The notes below the pieces were generated by a model that saw nothing but the letters and a program-made list of their open reading frames with translations, searched no databases and was not told the origin of the DNA. DNA of 49,786 nt from an uncultured Litoreibacter sp. (GTDB lineage Bacteria; Pseudomonadota; Alphaproteobacteria; Rhodobacterales; Rhodobacteraceae): NCBI GenBank assembly GCA_947494435.1, contig CANLUY010000006.1:1-49786 (forward strand), read 5' to 3'. This document shows, in pieces, positions 18,620 through 27,149 of this stretch (positions are counted from its first letter, which is position 1; each line of letters begins with the position of its first letter). The position numbers and the translations under genes were made by a program.

Positions 18620-19092
18620 GCAGACAAGTCCCGTGGCTTCTGATTGGGATTGCGTCGCGCAACATCCGCGTTCAACGCCGCTGCAACCGTGACCCAGACC
18701 AAGTAAGGCACGAATGCCAACCCGGCCAAGAGATCAAGAGCGAACATCGACCACGTGGCCCCTAGCACAGACAGCCAAAGCGGGATCATCACCAAAAGGG
18801 CACCACGCAATCTATGCAGACCGAAGAAGACCGGCGTCCATAGCGTGGAAAAGCCCGCCTGCATCGCCCAGAACACCATCGCATAGGCGTTGCCCTCCAT
18901 CGTTGCAGCGCGTGCTCCGGCGAAGGAGATCAGCAAATAGATGGAGGTCCACGCAACAGGGAAGACCCAATCGGGTGGTGTCCACTCCGGCTTATCTAAT
19001 TTACGATACCAGTCACCCGGCGGGAAAGCCGCACCGGTTGCACCCGCCGCGCCGCAGGCTATCAAGAACAAAGCAAAGAGTGCGAAATCCAT
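18616..19092 (-). CDS. tspO: TspO/MBR family outer-membrane sensor (CrtK)
   Basis: A 158-residue protein with five hydrophobic helices of the TspO/peripheral benzodiazepine receptor family. In Rhodobacter it binds porphyrins and negatively affects photosynthesis gene expression under oxygen. Trp- and Pro-rich segments (LDKPEWTPPDWVFPVAWTSIY, and STLWTPVFFGLHR) are characteristic. It follows crtB by 21 bases and converges on crtC with a four-base stop-to-stop overlap (18616-18619). Confidence 0.94.
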   Translation of the reverse strand: MDFALFALFLIACGAAGATGAAFPPGDWYRKLDKPEWTPPDWVFPVAWTSIYLLISFAGARAATMEGNAYAMVFWAMQAGFSTLWTPVFFGLHRLRGALLVMIPLWLSVLGATWSMFALDLLAGLAFVPYLVWVTVAAALNADVARRNPNQKPRDLSA

Positions 19093-19113
19093 GGATCCAC
19101 CTTTCCGCCGCGA

Positions 19114-20139
19114 CTATTCTGCGGCAAAGCCACTGGTTTGATCCTGCGCTTTAAGCTGCGCCAAAACGTCGAGCAACGCCGCCGTCCTGTTACGGGCTTC
19201 CGTGACATCTTGTCGGTCCGCAGCAGCATCCACGAGGAAACGAACTTCTTCCAACGGGCGCGCATAAAGTACTGGGGATTGCGGCAAGACAATCGTGCCA
19301 CCCGCACGGATGGCAGCCTTCCCGATCAACCCGATCTTCTGTGATTTTGTTGTCCGGCCACGTCGGGTCACACTGTCATGATTGTTCACCCGGATGGCCG
19401 ACCCGATGCCCGCATATATATAGCGTGCCGCGAAAATGCCTGTCCGCGCACCGAGGGGTAACTTGCGAATACCCGCCTCGGAACGCACGTAAAGGCGCTG
19501 CGCCTCTGCAAGCAATTTACGTACCATACGTCTGATCTCGGGCGTCGCCTGCGGATCCGCAAAGAAGTCTTCCGCGCTGAGGCCGATTTCATCCATCCAC
19601 TCTATCGGCAGATAAATCCGACCGGCGCGTGCATCTTCGCCGATATCACGCGCAATGTTTGTCAGCTGCATCGCGACACCAAGATCGCAGGCGCGCGCCA
19701 AAGCATCCGCATCCCGAACCCGCATCAAAACGCACATCATCGCCCCAACAGCCGAGGCTACGCGTGCTGAATAGGACCGCACATCCGACAAGGTCTGATA
19801 CCGCTTTTCCGTTGCATCCCAAGCCAGCCCCTCAAGCAAGGCTTCGGGCAAGGCGCGGGGCATCCCAAACTCTTCAATGATCGCCGCAAAAGCGCGATCT
19901 TCAGGCGCATCTTTGGGCGTCCCAGCATAGGCCAAATCCAACCGTTCCTGCAGCTGTAGAACAGCACGGGCCTTGTGATCACCCTCGTCCACCTCGTCAT
20001 CCGCAAGCCTGCAGAATGCATAGAGCGCAAGGGCCGGATCGCGTACAGAAGCCGGCAAGAGTTTCGAGGCCGCGTGAAAAGACAGTGACCCTGTCCGGAT
20101 CACAGCGCGACAATGCTCCAGGTCCTTTGGATCAATCAT
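19114..20139 (-). CDS. crtB: Phytoene synthase CrtB
   Basis: A 341-residue squalene/phytoene synthase that condenses two geranylgeranyl diphosphates to phytoene, the first committed carotenoid step. The Asp-rich motif LADDEVDEGD is at residues 45-54, and the second, QLTNIARDIGEDARAGRIYLP, lies near 170. It overlaps the crtI stop by four bases (20136-20139, ATGA) and is coupled to it. Confidence 0.96.
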   Translation of the reverse strand: MIDPKDLEHCRAVIRTGSLSFHAASKLLPASVRDPALALYAFCRLADDEVDEGDHKARAVLQLQERLDLAYAGTPKDAPEDRAFAAIIEEFGMPRALPEALLEGLAWDATEKRYQTLSDVRSYSARVASAVGAMMCVLMRVRDADALARACDLGVAMQLTNIARDIGEDARAGRIYLPIEWMDEIGLSAEDFFADPQATPEIRRMVRKLLAEAQRLYVRSEAGIRKLPLGARTGIFAARYIYAGIGSAIRVNNHDSVTRRGRTTKSQKIGLIGKAAIRAGGTIVLPQSPVLYARPLEEVRFLVDAAADRQDVTEARNRTAALLDVLAQLKAQDQTSGFAAE

Positions 20140-21680
20140 TCAGCAGCCAGCCTTTGCGGTATATCTTTTGCGGGCATATCAGGAACGAGCTTACCCAGAA
20201 CTTCGGCACTTGAGATCACACCGGGCAACCCAGCGCCCGGATGCGTCCCTGCCCCAACAAGGTAAAGACCGGGCAATTCTTCGCTGACATTGTGAGGCCG
20301 GAACCACGCGCTTTGCAGGATGCGCGGCTCGATCGAGAACCCGCAGCCATGCGGGCTAAGATAGCGATCGCGAAACGTCTCGGGCGTAAACACCAGTTCG
20401 GTCGAAATATGCTCTCGGAAACCGGGCATCACTGTCTCTAAAACGGCCGCCACCTTCTCACGGTAAATCGGCTCTTCCGCTGTCCAATCCACCGCGTCCT
20501 TCCAGCCAAGATGCGGCACGGGCGACAGAATATAAAATGTATCATCGCCTTCTGGTGCAACATCAGGGTCGGTTATGGCAGGGCGATGGATATACAGGCT
20601 CATATCATCGGCCAACTTGCCCTTCATGAAAATATCACGCAGCAAACCTGTGAAACGCGGACCGTTCAAGATCGTATGATGCCCGAGATCGGGCCACTTG
20701 TCTTTGGTGCCTTTGGTGCCAAAATACCAAACGTAAAGGCCCATCGACCAACGCGATTTCTTCAAACGCTGCGTTGTCCAGCGCTTGCGCTTCCGATTTC
20801 TCAAGAGATGATCATAGGTGTGACCTGCATCCGCATTAGACACGACCAAGGGCGCGTCCAGCACTTCGCCATCAGTCAGCCTGACACCCGCTGCCCTACC
20901 GCTGTCGACGATAATTTCGTCTACTTCAACGTCATGACGAATGGACCCGCCTTGCCCGCGCACGACTTGCGCCATAGCGTCGGCAATCGCCTGCACTCCA
21001 CCCATCGCGTAATGCACACCATGCTCTTTTTCGAGATATCCCACCAACGCATAGATAGATGTCACATGTGTCGGATCACCGCCGATAAATAACGGATGAA
21101 AAGACAACGCCATCCTAAGGCGCTCGTCTTTCACGCGCGCTGCAGCATGGTGATAGATCGAACGATCTGCGCGCAACTGCGCAAACTTCGGAAGAACCTT
21201 GATCGTCTCCCACAGTTTTTGCATCGGTTTTGCAACCATGCCTTCATAGCCAACGACGTAACGCGCTTCGCTGTCACGCATGAAGCGTTTGTAGCCTTTC
21301 AAATCAGCAGGATTGATCTTTGCAACTTCCGCCTGCATCCGCGCATCATCACCACATGCCGAAAACCGTGTGCCATCAGGCCACCTGATCTCATAGAAGG
21401 GATCCATCGGCCGCAGATCAACATCGGCGTGAAAATCACGGCCACAGGTTTTCCAAAGATCTTCAAACACCATTGGCGCGGTGACAATGGTCGGACCAAG
21501 ATCAAAGCGGTGACCGTCTTGCGTGATAGATGACCCGCGCCCCCCTGCCCTGTCCAGCTTATCAAGAACAGTTACGGCATACCCTTTAGCGCCCAGTCTC
21601 ATCGCAGCGGATAGCCCGCCAATACCCGCGCCAATGACCAAAGCGCGGTTGTCAGGATATGATGAAACGTGGTCTGGCAT
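20136..21680 (-). CDS. crtI: Phytoene desaturase CrtI
   Basis: FAD enzyme of 514 residues; in purple bacteria of this type it makes three desaturations, phytoene to neurosporene. The N-terminal motif VIGAGIGGLSAAMRLGAKG is near residues 15-33; the C-terminal signature GAGTHPGAGLPGVI is present. ATG 21680 (MPDHVSSY) is preferred over an in-frame ATG six codons upstream, because the latter lies inside the PpsR site region and a GAGG ribosome site precedes 21680. It is transcribed divergently from crtA. Confidence 0.95.
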   Translation of the reverse strand: MPDHVSSYPDNRALVIGAGIGGLSAAMRLGAKGYAVTVLDKLDRAGGRGSSITQDGHRFDLGPTIVTAPMVFEDLWKTCGRDFHADVDLRPMDPFYEIRWPDGTRFSACGDDARMQAEVAKINPADLKGYKRFMRDSEARYVVGYEGMVAKPMQKLWETIKVLPKFAQLRADRSIYHHAAARVKDERLRMALSFHPLFIGGDPTHVTSIYALVGYLEKEHGVHYAMGGVQAIADAMAQVVRGQGGSIRHDVEVDEIIVDSGRAAGVRLTDGEVLDAPLVVSNADAGHTYDHLLRNRKRKRWTTQRLKKSRWSMGLYVWYFGTKGTKDKWPDLGHHTILNGPRFTGLLRDIFMKGKLADDMSLYIHRPAITDPDVAPEGDDTFYILSPVPHLGWKDAVDWTAEEPIYREKVAAVLETVMPGFREHISTELVFTPETFRDRYLSPHGCGFSIEPRILQSAWFRPHNVSEELPGLYLVGAGTHPGAGLPGVISSAEVLGKLVPDMPAKDIPQRLAAE

Positions 21681-21699
21681 ATGGACCTCACGGTACAAC

Positions 21700-21717
21700 T
21701 GTCTACTTTAGTTTACA
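21700..21717. promoter_or_regulatory. PpsR/CrtJ site, crtI side
   Basis: TGTCTACTTTAGTTTACA fits TGT-N12-ACA, 20 bases upstream of crtI. On the minus strand a TTGACA (21730-21725) lies just upstream and may be the crtI -35. A weaker TGT-N11-ACA at 21725-21741 sits between the two canonical sites. Confidence 0.8.
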
Positions 21718-21755
21718 ATCATGTTGTCAACTATCTTCACATATCTCCAGAATTA

Positions 21756-21773
21756 TGTAAGCTTTGCCTGACA
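21756..21773. promoter_or_regulatory. PpsR/CrtJ site, crtA side
   Basis: TGTAAGCTTTGCCTGACA fits TGT-N12-ACA and ends 13 bases before the crtA ATG, touching its ribosome site (AGGGAC). Binding here would block crtA-bchIDO. Confidence 0.8.
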
Positions 21774-21786
21774 GATAGGGACATCA

Positions 21787-22497
21787 ATGACAGAAACTCA
21801 GGTCGTCAGCCTCAGCTTTTACCGCTTCAATTCTGTTGCGGACCGCCTTTGGGCGCTAGTCATGATGGGCCTTGCACGCAGGCCTATGGCACAGGTTCCT
21901 GGCATCGGGTTTTGGAAGCTTTGCGGATCAGGGACGGGCGAAGGTTTCACGCCGCTGCCAAACACTGCCGTTTACGCGATTCTGGCAACTTGGCCAGATG
22001 AGCGAACAGCCAAATCCTCTCTCACTGAGACACCGGTTTTCCAGCGCTACCGCGCTAAAGCCACTGAGACGTGGACAGTCTTCATGGCAACGGATCAAGC
22101 GCGTGGTGCTTGGTCAGGGGAAACACCGTTTTTAGTCTCTAGTTCTGCGTCACCCGGGCCCTTGGCCGCGTTGACCCGCGCCACGATCAAACCTGGCATC
22201 CTCGCCCGCTTCTGGCGCCGCGTGCCCAACATCTCAAAAGTGATCGGGCAAGACCCCAACGTGATCTTCAAAATCGGCATCGGCGAAGTGCCATGGCTGC
22301 ATCAGGTCACCTTCTCCATCTGGCCGGATGCGGCCAAAATGGCTAATTTCGCGCGCACTGGGCACCACGCCGAAGCCATCAAGGCCGTCCGTGAAGAAGG
22401 ATGGTTCCGTGAAGAACTTTACGCCCGCTTCAGCCTACTTTCGGACGAGGGCACTTGGGGCGGGACGTCACCTCTCAAACAATTGGAAAGCGCATGA
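21787..22497 (+). CDS. crtA: Spheroidene monooxygenase CrtA
   Basis: A 236-residue haem-type oxygenase family protein that oxidises spheroidene to spheroidenone in air. It shows the CrtA pattern LSFYRFNSVADRLWALVMMGLARRPM at the N-terminus and the WFREELYARF segment near residue 210. Its presence predicts a red, keto-carotenoid phenotype under oxygen, typical of aerobic Rhodobacteraceae. The stop overlaps the bchI ATG (ATGA, 22494-22497). Confidence 0.95.
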   Translation: MTETQVVSLSFYRFNSVADRLWALVMMGLARRPMAQVPGIGFWKLCGSGTGEGFTPLPNTAVYAILATWPDERTAKSSLTETPVFQRYRAKATETWTVFMATDQARGAWSGETPFLVSSSASPGPLAALTRATIKPGILARFWRRVPNISKVIGQDPNVIFKIGIGEVPWLHQVTFSIWPDAAKMANFARTGHHAEAIKAVREEGWFREELYARFSLLSDEGTWGGTSPLKQLESA

Positions 22498-23501
22498 AAC
22501 AGCCCTTCCCCTTTTCCGCTATCGTCGGGCAATCCGATATGAAGCGGGCAATGATTCTCACGGCGATTGACCCGTCCATCGGTGGGGTGCTGGTCTTCGG
22601 GGATCGCGGCACTGGCAAATCGACCGCCGTCCGCGCCCTAGCCGCACTGCTTCCCCCAATCAAGGCAGTCAAAACTTGCCCCGTCAACAGCGAGCGCGCA
22701 ATTGACTGTCCAAACTGGGCGAATGTCACCACTAAAAAGACGCATGAAATCCCGACACCGGTTGTTGACTTGCCTTTGGGGGCATCAGAAGACCGTGTGA
22801 CAGGCGCACTTGATATCGAAAAGGCTCTAGCCAACGGCGAAAAAGCATTTCAACCCGGTCTTTTGGCTCAAGCAAACCGGGGTTACCTATACATTGACGA
22901 GGTCAACCTACTAGAGGACCACATCGTCGATCTTTTGCTCGATGTGGCGCAATCCGGCGAAAACGTCATTGAACGCGAAGGCCTGTCGATCCGCCACGCT
23001 GCCCGCTTTGTGTTGGTTGGCTCAGGCAATCCAGAAGAAGGCGAACTGCGTCCACAATTACTTGACCGGTTCGGGCTCTCGGTCGATGTGGCGTCTCCCA
23101 CGAACATTGAAGAACGCATAGAAGTCATCAAACGCCGTGATGCTTACGAGAACAACCATGCGGCATTCATGCTCCGCTGGCAAGCGGAGGACGCCGCATT
23201 GCGCGATCAAATCCTTTCCGCCAGAAAGACCCTAAGAAAGCTCAAAACCCCTGATAGTAGTTTGCGCGATGTCGCTGAATTATGCCTCAAACTCGGCTCA
23301 GATGGCCTTCGGGGCGAGTTGACACTGCTCAAAGCCGCTCGCGCCTATGCTGCCCTGCGTGATGACACCGCAATGGGCCGCAAACATATCCGCGATGTGG
23401 CCGGATTGGTCTTACGGCACCGGCTCAGACGCGATCCGTTGGACGATGCGGGCTCTGGCACGCGTGTGACACGCGTTGTGGAAGAAGTTTTGGGGGCGTA
23501 A
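22494..23501 (+). CDS. bchI: Magnesium chelatase ATPase subunit BchI
   Basis: AAA+ motor of magnesium chelatase, 335 residues. Walker A GDRGTGKS is at residues 36-43, with Walker B YLYIDEVNLLEDHIVD near 138. ATG 22494 (MKQPFPFSAIVGQ) is favoured over an in-frame ATG 13 codons upstream inside crtA, because the conserved FSAIVGQ motif starts here and overlaps the crtA stop. It works with BchD and BchH to insert Mg into protoporphyrin IX, and overlaps bchD by one base (TAATG). Confidence 0.96.
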   Translation: MKQPFPFSAIVGQSDMKRAMILTAIDPSIGGVLVFGDRGTGKSTAVRALAALLPPIKAVKTCPVNSERAIDCPNWANVTTKKTHEIPTPVVDLPLGASEDRVTGALDIEKALANGEKAFQPGLLAQANRGYLYIDEVNLLEDHIVDLLLDVAQSGENVIEREGLSIRHAARFVLVGSGNPEEGELRPQLLDRFGLSVDVASPTNIEERIEVIKRRDAYENNHAAFMLRWQAEDAALRDQILSARKTLRKLKTPDSSLRDVAELCLKLGSDGLRGELTLLKAARAYAALRDDTAMGRKHIRDVAGLVLRHRLRRDPLDDAGSGTRVTRVVEEVLGA

Positions 23502-25147
23502 TGACCCCGTGGGAGCGTGCAGAAACAGCCCTCAAGCTGATTGCGATTGACCCAACTGGTTTAGGCGGGATCGTAGTACGTGGCCGCGTGTCCCCTGCCC
23601 GCGATGCATTTTTCGCTGCGTGCAAGACGCTGGACCCACACCCGGTCAAGCTTCATCCTACAATGATGTCTGAAGCTCTGGACGGTGCAATCGACATCAC
23701 CACGACGCTTGAGCGTGGCAAACTGACCTACCACGACGGCCTGCTTGCGCAATCAGACAAGCTGTTTCTTCTGGCTATGGCAGAACGCGCGGATCCTTAC
23801 CTTGCGGCCCGCCTTGCTAGCGCCTTGGACGCGTGTGGGATACGCGGACTAATCGCGATGGATGAAGGCGCTGACCCAGACGAGCAAATCCCCTCGTCAC
23901 TCTCTGACAGGTTGGCATTTATGTTGGACGTCGAACATCTGTCTTTGGCCGATATCGCTCAAAAAATCCAAGTCGAGCCGGTAGCACGTATTGGTGCAGT
24001 CGACATTCCAGATGATCTTCCCGAACAATTGGTGGTTTTGGCCGTCCAGTTGGGCATCTCCAGCCTGCGCGCCCCTAGCTTCGCGCTACGAACCGCAAAG
24101 GCACATGCGGTTCTTTTCGGGCGTAACAGGGTCGTTTCTGAGGATATAAGCGCTGCGCTGGAACTGACATATGCGCACAGAGCAACTCAAATTCCGGAAA
24201 CAACCGAACCAACACCACCCGAGCCACAAAATACTGAGAGATCAAGCAATACTGAAAGCTCCGCTGACACGCTCAGCATTCCTGCAGACATATTGCTCGA
24301 GGCGGTGTTATCAGCGCTGCCCGACGGCCTGTTAGACCAGCTTCGGCTGGCCAAATCCAAGGGCGGAAAAGGTGCGGGATCCGGCAAGAAAACTGTCGGA
24401 AACAGACGCGGGAGACCTTTGCCGTCTCGTGGGGCTAACACTCGGAAAACTGGCGCGCGCATCGATCTGATGGCCACATTACGTGCAGCTGTTCCTTGGC
24501 AGACTATTCGTAAAACGCATCAACCTGACCGGACGGGTGCAATTGTGCGCCCGAGCGACTTGCGCCACAAAAGATATGAAGAACTCTCTGACCGCTTGCT
24601 CGTTTTTGCCGTCGACGCCTCGGGTTCAGCAGCCGCAGCACGTCTGGGCGAAGCCAAAGGCGCGGTCGAACTTCTGTTGGGGGAGGCCTATTCCCGACGC
24701 GATCACGTTGCACTTATAGCGTTTCGCGGCGCAGATGCCGAAGTGTTGTTACCGCCAACGCGGTCGTTGGTTCAAACTAAGCGCAGACTGGCAGCCTTGC
24801 CTGGAGGCGGCGGAACCCCACTGGCCGCCGGGCTGAGGTCCGCGATGGCCATGTCAGACACTGCTCGCAAAAAAGGCCAGACACCGACACTGATCGTCTT
24901 AACCGACGGACGGTCCAACATAGACCTGTCCGGCAACGCGAACCGCGAAGCTGCTGCACGTGATGCTCTCCAAATTGGCCATGAAATTGGGGCCCAAGGC
25001 ATCGACAGCATCGTCATAGACACCGGCAATCGGCCGGAACAGAGCCTGAAGATGCTCGCTCAGGCCATGTCAGGGCATTACTTGCCGATGCCCCGCGCTG
25101 ACGCAAGACGCCTCTCAGAGGCTGTCAGCGCCTCGCTAGAGGCCTGA
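23501..25147 (+). CDS. bchD: Magnesium chelatase subunit BchD
   Basis: A 548-residue scaffold subunit of magnesium chelatase: a degenerate AAA+ part (about residues 1-220), a Pro/Glu/Thr-rich linker (about 228-250) and a C-terminal integrin-I-like domain with MIDAS residues (VDASGSAAAARLGEAKGAV near 370, then GGGGTPLAAGL and LTDGRSNI). It bridges BchI and BchH. The N-terminal ATPase core is eroded, as is normal in alphaproteobacterial BchD. Confidence 0.95.
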   Translation: MTPWERAETALKLIAIDPTGLGGIVVRGRVSPARDAFFAACKTLDPHPVKLHPTMMSEALDGAIDITTTLERGKLTYHDGLLAQSDKLFLLAMAERADPYLAARLASALDACGIRGLIAMDEGADPDEQIPSSLSDRLAFMLDVEHLSLADIAQKIQVEPVARIGAVDIPDDLPEQLVVLAVQLGISSLRAPSFALRTAKAHAVLFGRNRVVSEDISAALELTYAHRATQIPETTEPTPPEPQNTERSSNTESSADTLSIPADILLEAVLSALPDGLLDQLRLAKSKGGKGAGSGKKTVGNRRGRPLPSRGANTRKTGARIDLMATLRAAVPWQTIRKTHQPDRTGAIVRPSDLRHKRYEELSDRLLVFAVDASGSAAAARLGEAKGAVELLLGEAYSRRDHVALIAFRGADAEVLLPPTRSLVQTKRRLAALPGGGGTPLAAGLRSAMAMSDTARKKGQTPTLIVLTDGRSNIDLSGNANREAAARDALQIGHEIGAQGIDSIVIDTGNRPEQSLKMLAQAMSGHYLPMPRADARRLSEAVSASLEA

Positions 25148-25151
25148 GCCG

Positions 25152-26018
25152 GTGAATTGGGAGGATCATGCAGCCACATGGCCTCATGCACAGCACTCTC
25201 GCTTCTCACTGTGCAAGCCCCATCATTGGCATATCCAATCGGCTGGCAAAGGTCCGTTGATCCTTTTGCTTCACGGCGCAGGAGGCGCAACACAAAGCTG
25301 GCGCCACCTCTTGCCGGTCCTTGCCAAACAGTTTTCGATCGTGGCGATTGATCTTCCTGGGCAAGGCTTCACAAAACTGGGCGCGCAGCAACGATGCGGG
25401 CTGGACGCAATGGCTGAGGATATCGCCTTGCTCTGCCGCGCTGAGGCTTGGCAGCCAAGCGCCATTGTCGGACATTCAGCAGGCGCGGCAATTGCTTTGC
25501 AACTCTATCAAGAGCTTCGCGAACCATCGACAAAAGTTGTCGGCATCAACGCCGCCCTTGATACGTTCAACGGGCTGGCTGGCGTGCTTTTCCCGATGAT
25601 TGCAAGGGCCCTTTCGATGATGCCCTTGGTCGCAGATATTTTTAGCGCGACGTCTTCCCGTGGCAATAGTGTAGAAAAACTTATCAAGGGGACCGGTTCG
25701 ACCCTATCTTTGCAGGATTTAGCCTTCTATCGCCACCTCATCACAGATCGCAGTCATGTCAGCGCGACCCTTCAGATGATGTCTCAATGGGATCTGAAAC
25801 CGCTTCTGGCTGCGCTCCCTTATATCTCGGCAGGGACGCTTCTCATTGCGAGTGACGGCGACCTGACGGTTCCCGCAAGTGTTTCCCGCAAAGCTGCGGA
25901 GCGGCTGCCAAATGGTCAGTTCGAGTTGATCGAAGGGCTTGGTCACCTTGCACATGAGGAAGACGCGGAACGCGTTGGCGCTTTGATCATCAAATTTTTG
26001 CAAGATTCGACAAAATAA
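25152..26018 (+). CDS. bchO: Alpha/beta hydrolase BchO
   Basis: A 288-residue alpha/beta-hydrolase conserved after bchD in phototrophs and usually annotated as a magnesium chelatase accessory protein; its reaction is not established. Motifs are the oxyanion-hole strand LLLHGAGGATQSW, the nucleophile elbow VGHSAGAAIAL (Ser near residue 111) and a C-terminal catalytic His in EGLGHLAHEED. The start is GTG 25152, four bases after the bchD stop. It is the last photosynthesis gene before the replication module. Confidence 0.92.
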   Translation: MNWEDHAATWPHAQHSRFSLCKPHHWHIQSAGKGPLILLLHGAGGATQSWRHLLPVLAKQFSIVAIDLPGQGFTKLGAQQRCGLDAMAEDIALLCRAEAWQPSAIVGHSAGAAIALQLYQELREPSTKVVGINAALDTFNGLAGVLFPMIARALSMMPLVADIFSATSSRGNSVEKLIKGTGSTLSLQDLAFYRHLITDRSHVSATLQMMSQWDLKPLLAALPYISAGTLLIASDGDLTVPASVSRKAAERLPNGQFELIEGLGHLAHEEDAERVGALIIKFLQDSTK

Positions 26019-26044
26019 GCATATATTTCAATGCCTTAATTCGC

Positions 26045-26062
26045 GGTTACCCACGGGTAACC
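26045..26062. promoter_or_regulatory. Candidate parS centromere palindrome
   Basis: GGTTACCCACGGGTAACC: two perfect eight-base arms around AC, in the 48-base space between the converging ends of bchO and parB. A 16-base core of the form GTT-N10-AAC resembles parS palindromes of alphaproteobacterial plasmids. I see no second copy in the window. A terminator is less likely: the loop would be two bases and there is no T run. Confidence 0.6.
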
Positions 26063-26066
26063 CACA

Positions 26067-27146
26067 CTAAAGACTCCCAATTCGAGGCTTTCCATCGCCT
26101 TTCAAAGCCGCCTCAAAGGCCTTGATCGCACGCTCCAGCCGATCCTTAGGGACGGCTGCAAAATCGTCTTTCCCGACAATCCGGCACTCCCCCTTTCGTG
26201 CTGTCACCTTCAAGCCGCCAACGCGGAACTCAAACTTCTCTTGAGCTTTCGGCGCGCGCGCTTTGGCTTTTCCGGGTGCCGACTTGTCTAGGCGCGCAAC
26301 ATACTCACTCAAGACGCGCGCCTGCTCCGTTTCCTCAAAGCAACCCTGAAGCTCCGCTTTCAGTTCATCCGCACCCTGCCCTGCCCTCAACCCGCGGGAC
26401 ACGTCCACACCTAAATTTCGCGACACAGATTTCGGCCATTTCAAAGCATCGCCAAGCTCTTCCAGAAGGTAAACAAAGGCGCGGACATATGAGCGTTTCG
26501 TTTTGTGCAACGACCCGTAAAGCCGTTGTACCATTGCATCCGCCTCATCCCCCTCAACACCCTCGTCCCGCGCGGCCGTGATGGCCACCTGCGCCATCTC
26601 AGCGAATGTCAGGTTTTCCCGAACAACATTCTCTTCCACCATGTCGACATAGCGTCCGATCCGATCGCCCTCGCCCGCTTCCAGCCTTGCAATAACGGTT
26701 GCAAACTTGTCATCCTGCGTCTCTGCCCAGAGCTGTGATAAGGCTGTGAAACGACGCCACCCTTTCTTGAGTTGCAGCCCACCTGCCGCATCGCGATACA
26801 ACTCAATCGGTTCTTTTTGGCCACGCTCCCGAATAGACGATTTGAGCTCTTCCATTTCGTCCGAGGCGGCAACCGCGTCCAGTTCGAGCCGGTCGCGAGG
26901 CAGATCAGACGTTGACACCTCGGCCAGCGGAACAGTGACAAGAACGCGGCCTTCAGCTTCGGCCGCCCGAAACTTCTTTGCATCTTCCGCATTTTGCCGC
27001 CGCTGCTCGACCTTCGCTTCCGTCGTTTCCTGCAGGCTTTCTGCAGCCTCCCGCACAGCTGCACCCATCGGGCCAACACTGCGGTCACGTGATTTGGTTT
27101 CAAGCGGCTCTATCGGCGCGAAGCCAAATTTGTTCTTGCTGGTCAT
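26067..27146 (-). CDS. parB: Plasmid partition protein ParB
   Basis: A 359-residue ParB/RepB-type centromere-binding protein. The ParB nuclease-like N-domain is seen around LKSSIRERGQKEPIELYRD and LKKGWRRFTALSQL (about residues 100-140), followed by VDMVEENVVRENLTFAEMAQ and a helix-turn-helix region with HKTKRSYVRAFVYLLEELGD. The C-terminal part may dimerise. It follows parA by three bases. The palindrome just beyond its stop is its likely binding site. Confidence 0.93.
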   Translation of the reverse strand: MTSKNKFGFAPIEPLETKSRDRSVGPMGAAVREAAESLQETTEAKVEQRRQNAEDAKKFRAAEAEGRVLVTVPLAEVSTSDLPRDRLELDAVAASDEMEELKSSIRERGQKEPIELYRDAAGGLQLKKGWRRFTALSQLWAETQDDKFATVIARLEAGEGDRIGRYVDMVEENVVRENLTFAEMAQVAITAARDEGVEGDEADAMVQRLYGSLHKTKRSYVRAFVYLLEELGDALKWPKSVSRNLGVDVSRGLRAGQGADELKAELQGCFEETEQARVLSEYVARLDKSAPGKAKARAPKAQEKFEFRVGGLKVTARKGECRIVGKDDFAAVPKDRLERAIKAFEAALKGDGKPRIGSL

Positions 27147-27149
27147 GAT

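Noticed and set aside
21725-21741. Third PpsR site between crtI and crtA
   Set aside because: Spacing is TGT-N11-ACA, one base short of the consensus; it may contribute weakly but is not counted as a site.
26045-26062. Palindrome between bchO and parB as a terminator
   Set aside because: A two-base loop is too tight for a good RNA hairpin and no T run follows on either strand; a protein-binding site is more likely.
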